From assembly GCA_963557075.1 (NCBI GenBank), contig CAUWDA010000007.1, positions 1 through 64,000 on the forward strand: a DNA stretch of 64,000 nucleotides, in the 5' to 3' direction. This stretch comes from Flavonifractor sp963557075. GTDB taxonomy: Bacteria > Bacillota > Clostridia > Oscillospirales > Oscillospiraceae. Shown here one piece after another: positions 37,977 through 46,891 of this stretch; positions within the stretch are counted from its first letter, which is position 1, and each line of letters opens with the position of its first letter. The notes under the pieces are model-generated. The model was not told the DNA's origin. It saw only the letters and a program-made list of their open reading frames with translations, and searched no databases. The translations under genes and the position numbers were made by a program.

Positions 37977-39355
37977 CGCCAGAACTGGGACGGGCCCCGG
38001 GACACATAGCGGCCCAGACCCTCCCGGACCACCTTGCCGTCCTGTACCGCTACCTGACCGTCCAGCAGCACGGTGTCGGTACGGCCCGCCATCTCCATGC
38101 CCTCATAGGGGGTGTAATCCACCCGCTGATACTGGGTCTCGGCGGTAATACGCCAGGTATAATCAGGGTCAAAGATCACGATATCGGCGTCGCTGCCCAC
38201 CGCCAGCGCCCCCTTCCGGGGGAACATACCGAAGAGCTGGGCGGGGTGCTGCGCCAGAGCCAGCATCATCTGGTGCGGGGTGATGCGGCCGGACTTCACG
38301 CCGCAGGTGTACATCAGAGGGGGCCGGTGCTCGGTACCGGGGATGCCGCCGGGGATGGCGGAGAAGTCGTCCCTGCCCAGCTCCTTGGTGGGGTGGAAGT
38401 TGAAGGAGCAGTGGTCGGTGCCGATGGTGTCGATCTCCCCGCCCTCCAGGGCCTCCCACAGGGCGTCCACATCGGACTGGGGCCGGGCGGGAGGGGCGCA
38501 CACATATTTTGCGCTCTCAAAGCCGGGCAGGTGGTACTTGTCCTCGGTGAGGGTGAAGTACTGGGGGCAGGACTCCAGATACACCTTCTGCCCCCGCTTG
38601 CGGGCGGCCCGGGCCGCCTCCAGACCCCGCCGGGTGGAGAGATGGACCACATTGACGGGACAGCCCGCCTGCTCGGCCAGGGCCAGCCAGCGGTCCACCG
38701 CCTCCGCCTCCATGACGGCGGTGTGAGCCAGAGGGTGGCTGGCGGGGGAGAGCCTGCCGGCGGCCTTCAGCTCGGCGATGGCGGCGTCAATAAGGTCGCC
38801 GTTCTCGCAGTGACAGCCTACCACGCCGCCCTCTTTGCCCACGGCCTTGATGACCTGATAGGCCACGGCGTCGGAGATGCGGATGTTGGCGTAGGCCAGA
38901 TAGACCTTGTAGGAGGTGACTCCCTGGGCGGTCATCTGGGGGAGCTCCGCGATGATGCGGGGATCCCAGTCCTTGATGGTCATGTGGAAGCCGTAGTGAC
39001 AGCTGGCGTGGCCGTCGGCCCGGGCGTGCCACTCGTCCAGCGCGGACTGGAGGGAGGCCCCACGGACCGGCTCGGCAAAGTCCAGCACGCAGGTGGTGCC
39101 GCCGGCCAGAGCGGCCCGGGTGCCGCTCTCCCAGTTGTCGGCGGTCTCACGGATGGTACCCTTGTTCATCTCAAAATGGGTGTGGGTATCAATAAAGCCG
39201 GGAAAGACCAGCTTGCCCGCGGCGTCGATGACCTGACTGTCCCCTACGGGGAGGGCGGGGCCAATTTGAGCGATCTTGTCCCCCTCCACCCGCAGATCGG
39301 CCTTCACCGGACCGTCAGGGCAGATCAGGGTACCGTTTTGGATCAGGATAGACAT
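37973..39355 (-). CDS. hyuA: Dihydropyrimidinase/hydantoinase
   Basis: A 460-residue cyclic amidohydrolase. Binuclear-metal residues are visible: GFIDTHTHFEMN (HxH), VTSYKVYLAY (carboxylated Lys), GCHCENGDL and VNVVHLSTR (His ligands) and DTIGTDHCSF (Asp). It hydrolyses hydantoin-like or dihydropyrimidine rings; the physiological substrate is not defined. Its pairing with mocA parallels the E. coli purine-catabolism-linked cluster containing the phenylhydantoinase HyuA, which supports a role in purine or hydantoin breakdown. Confidence 0.88.
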   Translation of the reverse strand: MSILIQNGTLICPDGPVKADLRVEGDKIAQIGPALPVGDSQVIDAAGKLVFPGFIDTHTHFEMNKGTIRETADNWESGTRAALAGGTTCVLDFAEPVRGASLQSALDEWHARADGHASCHYGFHMTIKDWDPRIIAELPQMTAQGVTSYKVYLAYANIRISDAVAYQVIKAVGKEGGVVGCHCENGDLIDAAIAELKAAGRLSPASHPLAHTAVMEAEAVDRWLALAEQAGCPVNVVHLSTRRGLEAARAARKRGQKVYLESCPQYFTLTEDKYHLPGFESAKYVCAPPARPQSDVDALWEALEGGEIDTIGTDHCSFNFHPTKELGRDDFSAIPGGIPGTEHRPPLMYTCGVKSGRITPHQMMLALAQHPAQLFGMFPRKGALAVGSDADIVIFDPDYTWRITAETQYQRVDYTPYEGMEMAGRTDTVLLDGQVAVQDGKVVREGLGRYVSRGPSQFWR

Positions 39356-39380
39356 GATGAAAGCCTCCTCTGCGGAATGC

Positions 39381-39734
39381 TCAGGCGAACTGAATGCCCA
39401 GCTGGAACAGGATGTAGGGCACGGCCAGCTTGATGCCGCCGGTGGCCAGGGTCATGAAGGTGAGCAGAGCCAGGGCGCTGGAACGCTTCTCAAAGGTGTC
39501 CTGCCAGCGGTCCAGCATGCGGGTAAAGTTGGCGGTGCGGTTCTGGGCGCCGATCAGGTCGGCTATGCTTTTGATGCTGGTAAAGGCGGTGTAGCCCATC
39601 CAGACGGGCAGGGCGATGAGGGAGACGTTGGAGCGGTAGCCCCCGCTCAGCAGGAAATAGAGGGCCAGGCCGAAGCTGGCCACAGTAAAGAGGAGATAGG
39701 CCCAGACGCCTACCTTGGCGGCGCGTTCATTCAT
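39381..39734 (-). CDS. Small integral membrane protein, unknown function
   Basis: A 117-residue protein with three hydrophobic segments (about 9-30, 36-55 and 90-113) separated by a basic cytoplasmic loop (NRTANFTRMLDRWQDTFEKR). I do not recognise the family. The start at 39734 has AAAGGAAA upstream; the longer frame to 39812 lacks a ribosome site. It lies 25 bp upstream of hyuA on the same strand and is probably co-transcribed with hyuA and mocA. Confidence 0.72.
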   Translation of the reverse strand: MNERAAKVGVWAYLLFTVASFGLALYFLLSGGYRSNVSLIALPVWMGYTAFTSIKSIADLIGAQNRTANFTRMLDRWQDTFEKRSSALALLTFMTLATGGIKLAVPYILFQLGIQFA

Positions 39735-39855
39735 AGTGGCGGATTTCCTTTCTTTGTTGGTTTTCGGTGGGGCGGTCCGCCGGAGGGGACCGCCAGAGGC
39801 ACTTACCATCATGATACCACAAGGCGGAAGGAAATCAAAGAGAATTCCGCAAAAA

Positions 39856-39886
39856 CAGCGGCCCCGCCGGTGTGGCGGGGCCGCTG
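39856..39886 (-). terminator. Terminator of the GntR/ABC operon
   Basis: A 13-bp stem CAGCGGCCCCGCC pairing with GGCGGGGCCGCTG, loop GGTGT, followed on the minus strand by TTTTT. It lies 15 bp after the permease stop. Confidence 0.88.
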
Positions 39887-39900
39887 CATGATACTGCGGA

Positions 39901-41829
39901 TCAATCCAGGGACAGCTTCTGCATATCAGCCTGGGAGAGCAGTGCGTTGGGGTAGTCCTTGAGCACCTCCAGGGTGTGGACGGCGCTCTTTTGCAGGGTG
40001 ATGGTGAAGGAGTAGGTGTCCTCCTGGCTGCTGACTGTCAGCTCCGATCCGTTCTGGGTGGAGGGGACGGCGGGGCTGCTGTTGGAGGAGAGGGGCATCC
40101 GGTAGGTGAGCTCCAGATCGGCGTAGCAGCAGTTATCCATCCGCGCCCGGTCATCCAGCAGGTAGCGCCGGCCCAGATTGCCCTCGGCGATGTCGGTGCG
40201 GACGGCCTCCATCAGGGGCTCCAGCAGCTCGGGGGGCAGATAGAGGAAGTCATAGTCATCGCGTTCAGGGTCATAGAGGTTGACGATAGAGACGCTGACC
40301 AGCTGATCCTCCGCGCCCACATCACCGAAATAGTTGTCGTATACGATATCGGGCCGGTTGAACAGGGCGGAGAGCTTGCCGGAGAGGGAGGAGGGGTCCT
40401 TCAGCCCGTCGGCGGTGACAGGAATGTAATATCTCCGCTCCACCACAGAGCCGTCGGTGAGGGTGTAGGAGAAGGTCAGGGACTCAGAGGACGACTCCTC
40501 CACGTCGATGCCGTCGGAGTCGGTGGTCCAGTGAGAGCCGGAGTCCTGTGCCTGCCACTCCTCCAGGGCCTCCTTCTGGGCCGTGATATCGGCATGGAGG
40601 TCCACCACCTGGGCGATCACCTCGGGATCGGTGGTGGACAGGGGGCGGTTCCCGCTGTCCCGGGGCGTGGTATCCACGCCGAAGATCTGGACGCACTGGA
40701 CCCGATCAGCGGCAGGCACCGCCCGCTCGAAGCCCATCAGGTCCAGCTCCAGAGCGCTCATGCCGGCGCACAGGCACACCAGAAAGACCACGCAGCCCTT
40801 CCAGCTGGATTTAAAGACCCAGAACCGCTTGTTCAGCAGCATTTCCGCGATGAAGCACCCGACGGCGCCCCACAGCAGCATCCACCCCAGCAGGACCCAG
40901 GGGCTCCGGGGGAGGAGGGAATAGAAGATGCTGTGGAAGAAGCTGCCCAGCGTGATGGCGGCGCACAGAGCAACTCCGTAGCGGAACACCGGGCGCATCC
41001 AGCTCACGGTGACCACATCCCCCGCCCGCTCCAGCTGGCGGCGGCGGTAGATGGCCAGGGCGGCGATGGCCAGGCCCAGGCCGATGAGGGCGTGAAGGGT
41101 CACCAGACCCAGACCGTGGAACTGATAGACGCTGGAAGTGGAGTGCTGTCCGCTGTGGGTACCTGTCATCAGGTGCAGGAAGGGGGAGAGCCAGGTGGCC
41201 AGCTCCTCGGCCCAGGCCGCGCCGGTGAAGCCGAAGAGGAACTCCCGGGCGATGAACTCCAGCAGGTAGATCAGGCCGGGGGCCAGGAAGCTGAGGATCA
41301 GATAGAAGGCGGGCAGGGCCAGGACGTGTCCGGTGAACATGGCGCAGAACACAGCAAAGGAGTAGAAGAACAGGCCCATCAGACTGGTGACCACCAGCCA
41401 GGTGAACAGGCTGCTGAACACCACCGCGCCGTTGAGAGCCTCCGCCGCCAGACCCAGCAGGAAGACGGCGAGATTGGGGATGATGAGGAAGGCCAGGCCG
41501 GACAGGTAATTGGTGAGGAACAGGCCTTCCCGCCGCATGGGCAGGGCGTGGAGCATCCCCACCGAGCGGGCGGAGTACAGGTAGGAGAACACCGCCATGG
41601 CCGCCAGGATGCCAAAGAGGAAGCACAGGAGCAGGGCGGCGCTGTCGCCGCCGATGAGCCGCAGGGGAAGGGCACGGGCGTTGTCAGTGTCCCAGTACAG
41701 CCGCTGAGCCAGGATGCTCACCGGGATCAGCACCACCCAGATCAGGGTGTACAGTCCCCAGATGGGCCAGAAGCGGGCCAGATTTTTCCCCAGCAGGGTC
41801 CTGTTAAAGTACGATGTCCCGGACCGCAT
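39901..41829 (-). CDS. ABC exporter-type membrane protein of the GntR operon
   Basis: A 642-residue membrane protein. About ten hydrophobic helices lie in residues 20-375. An extracytoplasmic domain of about 260 residues follows, rich in acidic and aromatic residues (DSDGIDVEESSSESLTFSYT...). It resembles the large permeases that accompany YtrA-type GntR regulators and an ABC ATPase in Firmicutes. The substrate is unknown; such systems often answer cell-envelope stress. The start at 41829 follows GGGAGGTG and overlaps the ATPase gene by 26 nt. Confidence 0.78.
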   Translation of the reverse strand: MRSGTSYFNRTLLGKNLARFWPIWGLYTLIWVVLIPVSILAQRLYWDTDNARALPLRLIGGDSAALLLCFLFGILAAMAVFSYLYSARSVGMLHALPMRREGLFLTNYLSGLAFLIIPNLAVFLLGLAAEALNGAVVFSSLFTWLVVTSLMGLFFYSFAVFCAMFTGHVLALPAFYLILSFLAPGLIYLLEFIAREFLFGFTGAAWAEELATWLSPFLHLMTGTHSGQHSTSSVYQFHGLGLVTLHALIGLGLAIAALAIYRRRQLERAGDVVTVSWMRPVFRYGVALCAAITLGSFFHSIFYSLLPRSPWVLLGWMLLWGAVGCFIAEMLLNKRFWVFKSSWKGCVVFLVCLCAGMSALELDLMGFERAVPAADRVQCVQIFGVDTTPRDSGNRPLSTTDPEVIAQVVDLHADITAQKEALEEWQAQDSGSHWTTDSDGIDVEESSSESLTFSYTLTDGSVVERRYYIPVTADGLKDPSSLSGKLSALFNRPDIVYDNYFGDVGAEDQLVSVSIVNLYDPERDDYDFLYLPPELLEPLMEAVRTDIAEGNLGRRYLLDDRARMDNCCYADLELTYRMPLSSNSSPAVPSTQNGSELTVSSQEDTYSFTITLQKSAVHTLEVLKDYPNALLSQADMQKLSLD

Positions 41830-42706
41830 AGTCCTCACCTCCCAGCTCATAAATAAAGATCTCCTCCAGGGTCAGGGGCAGGGCCTCCATCAGGATGGGG
41901 GCGTACACCGCCAGCCGGTTGGTCACATCGGTGGCGTTGCCCCGGATGATCAGGGTGTGGATGCGTCCCACCTGGGACACATGGAGCACCTCCAGGTCGT
42001 CGGGCAGCTTGGGCAGCTCCCGCTCCTGAAAGACGATCTGCATCTTGACCACGTTCTCCTGCAGGTCGGACAGGGAGCGCTCGATGAGCACCTTACCGTG
42101 GGACAGAATTCCCACATGGTCGCACACGTCCTCCAGCTCCCGCAGGTTGTGGGAGGAGACCAGTACGGTGGTGCCGTGTTCGGCCACATCCCCCATCAGC
42201 AGGGACCATACCTGACGGCGCATCACCGGGTCCAGGCCGTCTACCGGCTCATCCAGCACCAGTACCTCGGGACGGCAGCACAGGGCCAGCCAGAAGGCGG
42301 ACTGCTTCTGCATGCCCTTGGACAGGCGGCGGATGGGCTGCTTCTCGTCCACAGTGGTAAAGATATCCTTCAGCGCCTCGTACCGGGCCATGTCGAACCG
42401 GGGATAAAAGCCTCTGTAAAAGCGCATCATGTCCCGGGTGGAGGCGGACAGGAAGTAGTACAGCTCATCCGGGATGTCGGCGATACGGGCCTTGGCGGCG
42501 GGATTTTCATAGATGGGGTTGCCGTCCAGCAGGACCGAGCCGGAGTCCTGGCGGTACACGCCGGTGACGTGGCGCAGCAGGGTGGACTTGCCGGCACCGT
42601 TGGGGCCCACCAGGCCGTAAATGGAGCCCTGGGGCACTGTCATGGTCAGACCGTCCAGGGCCCTGAAGCCGTCAAAGGTCTTGACCACGTTTTTTGCTTC
42701 GATCAT
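41804..42706 (-). CDS. ABC transporter ATPase of the GntR operon
   Basis: A 300-residue ATP-binding subunit: Walker A VGPNGAGKSTLLRH near residue 33, and a degenerate signature region RRLSKGMQKQSAFWLALCC. Walker B is VLVLDEPVDGLDPV, and the switch His lies in VLVSSHNLRELE. The C-terminal extension is typical of CcmA/YtrB-like exporters. It overlaps the GntR gene by 4 nt and the permease gene by 26 nt. Confidence 0.93.
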   Translation of the reverse strand: MIEAKNVVKTFDGFRALDGLTMTVPQGSIYGLVGPNGAGKSTLLRHVTGVYRQDSGSVLLDGNPIYENPAAKARIADIPDELYYFLSASTRDMMRFYRGFYPRFDMARYEALKDIFTTVDEKQPIRRLSKGMQKQSAFWLALCCRPEVLVLDEPVDGLDPVMRRQVWSLLMGDVAEHGTTVLVSSHNLRELEDVCDHVGILSHGKVLIERSLSDLQENVVKMQIVFQERELPKLPDDLEVLHVSQVGRIHTLIIRGNATDVTNRLAVYAPILMEALPLTLEEIFIYELGGEDYAVRDIVL

Positions 42707-43092
42707 GGTTTCCTCTCCTCTCTGGCCGCTTGACGGGCGGCGGCCTCCTCCAGGCGGCGGGCCAGTTCTGCCGCTGTCATACCCAAAAACAGCAGTTCCG
42801 CCGCTGAGGAGTCGAACTCCTTCAGCAGACGCTCCCGCCGGTCGGCGTTGACGTCGGCCTGGGGGGCGGCAAACGAGCCCTTTCCCGTCACGGTGTACAG
42901 ATACCCCTCGCGCTCCAGGGACTCATAGGCACGCTGGATGGTATTGGGGTTGATGGCCAGCGATGTGGCCAGCGCCCGCACGGAGGGCAGTTTGTCCCCC
43001 GCCTGGAGCGCACCTGTCACCACCAGGTGCCGCAGCCCGTCCTTGACCTGTTCATAGATGGGGCGGGCATCCCGGTAATTGAGCTGGATCAT
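42703..43092 (-). CDS. GntR-family regulator, YtrA subfamily
   Basis: A 129-residue repressor: winged HTH IYEQVKDGLRHLVVTGALQ, then LPSVRALATSLAINPNTIQRA, followed by a short C-terminal helical tail, the hallmark of YtrA-type GntR proteins that control adjacent ABC exporters. AAAGGAG precedes the ATG. It is the first gene of a three-gene operon and probably autoregulated through the dyad at 43111-43144. Confidence 0.93.
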   Translation of the reverse strand: MIQLNYRDARPIYEQVKDGLRHLVVTGALQAGDKLPSVRALATSLAINPNTIQRAYESLEREGYLYTVTGKGSFAAPQADVNADRRERLLKEFDSSAAELLFLGMTAAELARRLEEAAARQAAREERKP

Positions 43093-43110
43093 CCCGGCAT
43101 CTCCTTTCGA

Positions 43111-43144
43111 GTGTATGACATATCTTAATACAGTCAGTATACAC
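43111..43144. promoter_or_regulatory. Candidate YtrA-type operator
   Basis: GTGTAT at 43111-43116 and ATACAC at 43139-43144 form the outer arms of a dyad, with further AT-rich partial symmetry inside. It lies directly upstream of the GntR start, where YtrA-type regulators usually bind. Confidence 0.5.
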
Positions 43145-43209
43145 GCGGAGAGGTGGGAAGTCCTTAAAAAAATATAACGATTTTCTTCCGTATTTCGGCG
43201 GACGTAAAA

Positions 43210-43237
43210 AACGCCCCGCGGAAAACCGCGGGGCGTT
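43210..43237 (-). terminator. Terminator after the CoA-transferase genes
   Basis: A 12-bp stem AACGCCCCGCGG pairing with CCGCGGGGCGTT, loop AAAA, followed on the minus strand by a T run. It lies 22 bp beyond the beta-subunit stop. Confidence 0.92.
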
Positions 43238-43258
43238 GGTATATGGCGTTGAGCCGGA

Positions 43259-43918
43259 TCAGCACATGGGCTTGAGGTCGGCGGCGACGGTGAAGTCGGC
43301 CTCGGTAGCGGCCTTCACGTCATCCACGGTGAACTCGGGGTTGATCTCGGTCATGACCAGGCCGTCGGGGGTGACGTCCATCACGCACATCTCGGTGATG
43401 ATCTTGGTGACGCAGTGGACGGCGGTGTAGGGCAGGGTGCACTTCTTCAGGATCTTGGGCTTGCCCTTGGCAGTGTGCTCCATGGCAACGATGACGTCTC
43501 TGGCGCCCACCAGCAGGTCCATGGCGCCGCCCATGCCGGGCATCTTCTTGCCGGGGATGATCCAGTTGGACAGAGAGCCCTCCTGGTCCACTTCCAGGCC
43601 GCCCAGGATGGTGGCGTTGACGTGGCCGCCGCGGATGAAGCCGAAGGAAGTGGCGGAGTCGATGTAGCAGCCGAAGGTATCAGCCTGGGCGGGGGAGCCG
43701 CCGGCGTTGACCTTATAGCGGGGATCGGCCTCTTCGGCGGTGGGGGTGGGGCCGGTGCCGATGATGCCGTTCTCGGACTGAAGGATCACGTGGACGCCCT
43801 CGGGCAGGTAAGCGGGGACCAGGGTGGGCAGACCGATGCCCAGGTTGACCACGTCGCCGTCCTTCAGCTCCTGAGCGACGCGCTTGGCAATAAAGCCTTT
43901 GATCTCAGACTTTTCCAT
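43259..43918 (-). CDS. atoA: CoA transferase, beta subunit (3-oxoacid type)
   Basis: A 219-residue class I CoA-transferase beta subunit carrying the SENGIIGTGP motif whose Glu forms the thioester with CoA. It moves CoA between acetoacetyl-, butyryl- or acetyl-CoA and free acids; which acids cannot be told from sequence. The start at 43918 has GGAGGG upstream, and its ATG overlaps the alpha-subunit stop (TAATG). A longer open frame to 44083 is antisense-like shadow coding. Confidence 0.92.
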   Translation of the reverse strand: MEKSEIKGFIAKRVAQELKDGDVVNLGIGLPTLVPAYLPEGVHVILQSENGIIGTGPTPTAEEADPRYKVNAGGSPAQADTFGCYIDSATSFGFIRGGHVNATILGGLEVDQEGSLSNWIIPGKKMPGMGGAMDLLVGARDVIVAMEHTAKGKPKILKKCTLPYTAVHCVTKIITEMCVMDVTPDGLVMTEINPEFTVDDVKAATEADFTVAADLKPMC

Positions 43919-44610
43919 TACGCATTCCCTCCATCCACGATGTAATTGACAAAGGCGCCGGAGGTGACGACATTCTCGGGCTCGATGTCGCCCACCTCGA
44001 CCAGGTGGTCGGCCTCGGCGATGACCACGTCGGCGGCGGTGGCCATGACGATGTTGAAGTTGCGGGTGGTGCCCTTGTACCACACGTTGCCGAACTTGTC
44101 GACGGTGTGGCCGCCGATCAGAGCAAAGTCAGCGCGGATGGGCTTCATCAGCAGGTACTCCTTGCCGTCGATGGTCTGCTTGCCCAGGCAGAAGGGGGAA
44201 TCCTCCACGATGGTGCCCACGCCGGTGGGGGTGAGCACGCCGCCCAGACCGGCGCCGCCGGCCCGGATCATCTCAGCCAGAGAGCCCTGGGGGATCAGAT
44301 CCACGGTCAGGGTCTTGTCCACCATGTTCTGAGTGGCCACGTCGGGGGTCATGCCCACGTGGGTGGCGATGACGTGCTTGACCTGGTGATTGTGGACCAG
44401 CTTGGCCACGCCGTAGAACTCCTCGCCCTGAGGACCGGTCGCCATGCCGCAGTCGTTGCCGATGATGGTGAGGTCCTTGGTGCCCTTGGCGGCCAGGGCC
44501 TCGATGATCTTATGGGCGCTGCCGCAGCCCAGGAAGCCGCCGTACATGATGGTAGCCCCATCGGGAATCATGTTGACAGCTTCCTCAACGGAAATTACTT
44601 TATTGCGCAC
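43918..44610 (-). CDS. atoD: CoA transferase, alpha subunit (3-oxoacid type)
   Basis: A 230-residue alpha subunit with the family's glycine-rich GGFLGCGSAHKIIEAL near residue 22 and ARA/GAGLGGVLTPTGVGT near 112. GTG start at 44610 with AGGAGGG at 7 nt. It partners the beta subunit encoded immediately downstream. Together with the thiolase upstream it links acetyl-CoA, acetoacetyl-CoA and short-chain acids, as in butyrate- or acetoacetate-forming Clostridia. Confidence 0.93.
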   Translation of the reverse strand: MRNKVISVEEAVNMIPDGATIMYGGFLGCGSAHKIIEALAAKGTKDLTIIGNDCGMATGPQGEEFYGVAKLVHNHQVKHVIATHVGMTPDVATQNMVDKTLTVDLIPQGSLAEMIRAGGAGLGGVLTPTGVGTIVEDSPFCLGKQTIDGKEYLLMKPIRADFALIGGHTVDKFGNVWYKGTTRNFNIVMATAADVVIAEADHLVEVGDIEPENVVTSGAFVNYIVDGGNA

Positions 44611-44656
44611 GTTGTTACCCTCCTAAATCAAATTTGGGAACTTTGCAAATACCGGA

Positions 44657-44682
44657 ACAGGGGCGGTTTCGCCCGCCCCTGT
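44657..44682 (-). terminator. Weak hairpin between thiolase and CoA-transferase genes
   Basis: ACAGGGGCGG pairs with CCGCCCCTGT around TTTCGC. No clear T run follows on the minus strand, so it may attenuate or stabilise the transcript without ending it. Confidence 0.45.
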
Positions 44683-44706
44683 CCTGGTACCGCGCTCAAG
44701 ACTATT

Positions 44707-45966
44707 TTAGCACTTTTCGAAGATGGTGGCAACACCCATGCCGCCGCCGATGCACAGAGTGGCCAGGCCCTTCTTGGCCTCGGGCCGCTTGGCCATCTCG
44801 TGGAGCAGGGTGACGATGATGCGGGCGCCGGAAGCGCCCACGGGGTGGCCGATGGAGATGGCGCCGCCGTTGACGTTGACCTTGTCCATGTCAAAGCCCA
44901 GCTCGCGGGCCACGGCGATGGACTGAGCGGCAAAGGCCTCGTTGGCCTCCACCAGGTCGATGTCCTCGATCTTCAGATCGGCCTTGGCCATAGCCTGGCG
45001 GGAGGCGGGCACGGGGCCCACGCCCATGATCTTGGGATCCACGCCGCCCTGGCCCCAGGAGACCAGCTTGGCCATGGGCTTCAGGCCATACTTCTCAACG
45101 GCCTCGCCGGAAGCCAGCAGGATGGCGGCGGCGCCGTCGTTGATGCCGGAGGCGTTGCCGGCGGTGACACGCTGAACGTGCTTGTGGGCGTCGGCCTCAT
45201 GGACCTTGGTGACCTCAAAGGTGTGGACGATCTCGTCCTCCACGCCCTCGGGACCCACGGGGAAAGCGCCCTTCAGCTTGGCCAGGCCCTCAACAGTGGT
45301 GCCGGCGCGGGGGAACTCGTCCACCTTGAACTCCACCATTTCTTTCTTCTTCTTCACCATGACGGGAACGATCTCGTCGTTGAAGCGGCCGGAGGCGATG
45401 GCGGCCTCAGCCTTCTGCTGGGAGGAGGCGCCGAAGGCGTCCATCTCCTCGCGGGTGATGCCCCACACGTCGCAGATGTTCTCGGCGGTGGTGCCCATGT
45501 GATAGTTGTTATAAGCGTCCCACAGACCGTCGCGGATCATGGTGTCCACGACCTTCTTGTCGCCCATGCGGGCGCCCCAGCGCTCGTTGGGCAGCGCGAA
45601 GGGAGCGGCGGACATGTTCTCGGTGCCGCCGGCCACGATGATATCAGCATCGCCGGACAGGATGGCCCGGGCGCCCTCAATAACGCTCTTCATGCCGGAG
45701 CCGCACACCATACCGACGGTGTAGGCGGGCACGGAGTAGGGCAGACCGGCCTTCACGCCCACCTGACGGGCGGGATTCTGGCCCTGGGCAGCGGTGAGGA
45801 TGCAGCCGAACATCAGCTCATCCACCTGGTCGGGCTTCACGCCGGCACGGTTGAGGACTTCTTTGACCACAACGGCACCCAGGTCGGTGGCGGGGGTGTC
45901 CTTCAGGCTGCCGCCGAAGGAGCCGACAGCAGTACGGCAACAGTTGACTACGTAGACTTCTTTCAT
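44707..45966 (-). CDS. Acetyl-CoA acetyltransferase (thiolase) with internal insertion
   Basis: Condenses two acetyl-CoA to acetoacetyl-CoA, or the reverse. The catalytic Cys lies in VGMVCGSGMK (residue 88), the active-site His in GGAISIGHPVGASGARI and the second Cys in LCIGGGMG. The protein has 419 residues, about 26 more than typical thiolases. The extra length sits between KLKGAF and VTAGNASG (about residues 236-266, VGPEGVEDEIVHTFEVTKVH and on), where ordinary thiolases have only a few residues. GGAGG precedes the ATG. It lies about 100 bp upstream of atoD on the same strand. Confidence 0.93.
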   Translation of the reverse strand: MKEVYVVNCCRTAVGSFGGSLKDTPATDLGAVVVKEVLNRAGVKPDQVDELMFGCILTAAQGQNPARQVGVKAGLPYSVPAYTVGMVCGSGMKSVIEGARAILSGDADIIVAGGTENMSAAPFALPNERWGARMGDKKVVDTMIRDGLWDAYNNYHMGTTAENICDVWGITREEMDAFGASSQQKAEAAIASGRFNDEIVPVMVKKKKEMVEFKVDEFPRAGTTVEGLAKLKGAFPVGPEGVEDEIVHTFEVTKVHEADAHKHVQRVTAGNASGINDGAAAILLASGEAVEKYGLKPMAKLVSWGQGGVDPKIMGVGPVPASRQAMAKADLKIEDIDLVEANEAFAAQSIAVARELGFDMDKVNVNGGAISIGHPVGASGARIIVTLLHEMAKRPEAKKGLATLCIGGGMGVATIFEKC

Positions 45967-46208
45967 TATGATTGACCTCCAAATAGTTTCTATTTCTCCC
46001 CTAATAAACCCTTCGTTTCATTATACATCCGGTATTTTCAAAAAGTCAACCATGGAAAGTGTGAAAGCGTGTCGAAAGGAAACCGGGCAGTTTGTATTGA
46101 AAGACCAAAGGACACAGGATGGGGTTGCAGGCTGGCTCCAGTGGGGATATAATAAGAAGGTGAGCCATGAAACGAGCCGCCGAAGCGGGCGGCAAAGGAG
46201 GGCATGCT

Positions 46209-46700
46209 ATGCGGATTGAACGCTGGGAACGGTATCTGAGCTGTGTGGAGGAGCTGTTGGAGGCGCCCCAGGTACAGGCGATGCGGGACATCGCCCACCA
46301 CCCGGGAGTATCCTGCTTTGAGCACAGTCTGTTTGTCTCTTATGTGGCCTTCCGGCTGGCGACAGGCTGGCGGGGAGACGGGCGGGCGGCCGCACGGGCG
46401 GGGCTGCTCCACGATCTGTATCTCTACGACCCCAGGAGCCTGCCCTCCTACAAGCAGTGCTTTGCCCACCCCCGGGCGGCCGCACGCAATGCCCGGGACC
46501 TGTGCGGCGGGCTGAGCCGGGAGGAGGAGAACGGAATCCTGGCCCATATGTGGCCCCTGGCTCCCCGTGCGCCCCGGAGCCGGGTGGCGGCGGCGGTCTG
46601 CCTGGCCGACAAGCTGTGCGCCACGGCAGAGGTGCTGGGGATCTGGCGGCGGCTGCGCCTGTACCGGATGTCCCGTTCCCCGGTCCCGGCCTTCCGTTGA
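46209..46700 (+). CDS. HD-domain phosphohydrolase-like protein
   Basis: A 163-residue protein with a compact HD domain: HHPGVSCFEHSLFVSYVAF supplies the first His residues, GLLHDLYLYD the HD pair, and VAAAVCLADKLCAT the final Asp. The domain binds divalent metal and usually hydrolyses phosphate monoesters, nucleotides or cyclic nucleotides. Substrate unknown. The start at 46209 is preceded by AAAGGAGGG at 7 nt. It stands alone, divergent from the thiolase gene. Confidence 0.83.
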   Translation: MRIERWERYLSCVEELLEAPQVQAMRDIAHHPGVSCFEHSLFVSYVAFRLATGWRGDGRAAARAGLLHDLYLYDPRSLPSYKQCFAHPRAAARNARDLCGGLSREEENGILAHMWPLAPRAPRSRVAAAVCLADKLCATAEVLGIWRRLRLYRMSRSPVPAFR

Positions 46701-46810
46701 AATTCGGTAAAGAACCGGGAAGGAACGGCTGGGAAATTGTGCAAGGGTCCCAAGTCAGAAAAAATACGGGGGTTTTTTTGAAAATCCCGGTGCATTTTTT
46801 GCGCCTGTTT

Positions 46811-46861
46811 GCTATAATGAAGATGAATATCAGCAGAGTCCTGCCCGCCTGACGGGCAGGC
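46811..46861 (+). promoter_or_regulatory. Extended -10 promoter and leader hairpin before the GlmU-like gene
   Basis: TGCTATAAT (TATAAT at 46813-46818) is a perfect extended -10 box with no good -35. A CTGCCCGCC-TGAC-GGGCAG hairpin follows at 46842-46861, about 30 nt ahead of the start codon, and could influence initiation. Confidence 0.6.
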
Positions 46862-46891
46862 AAATCCATTGTGTTTGAGGTGATCTCAGGT

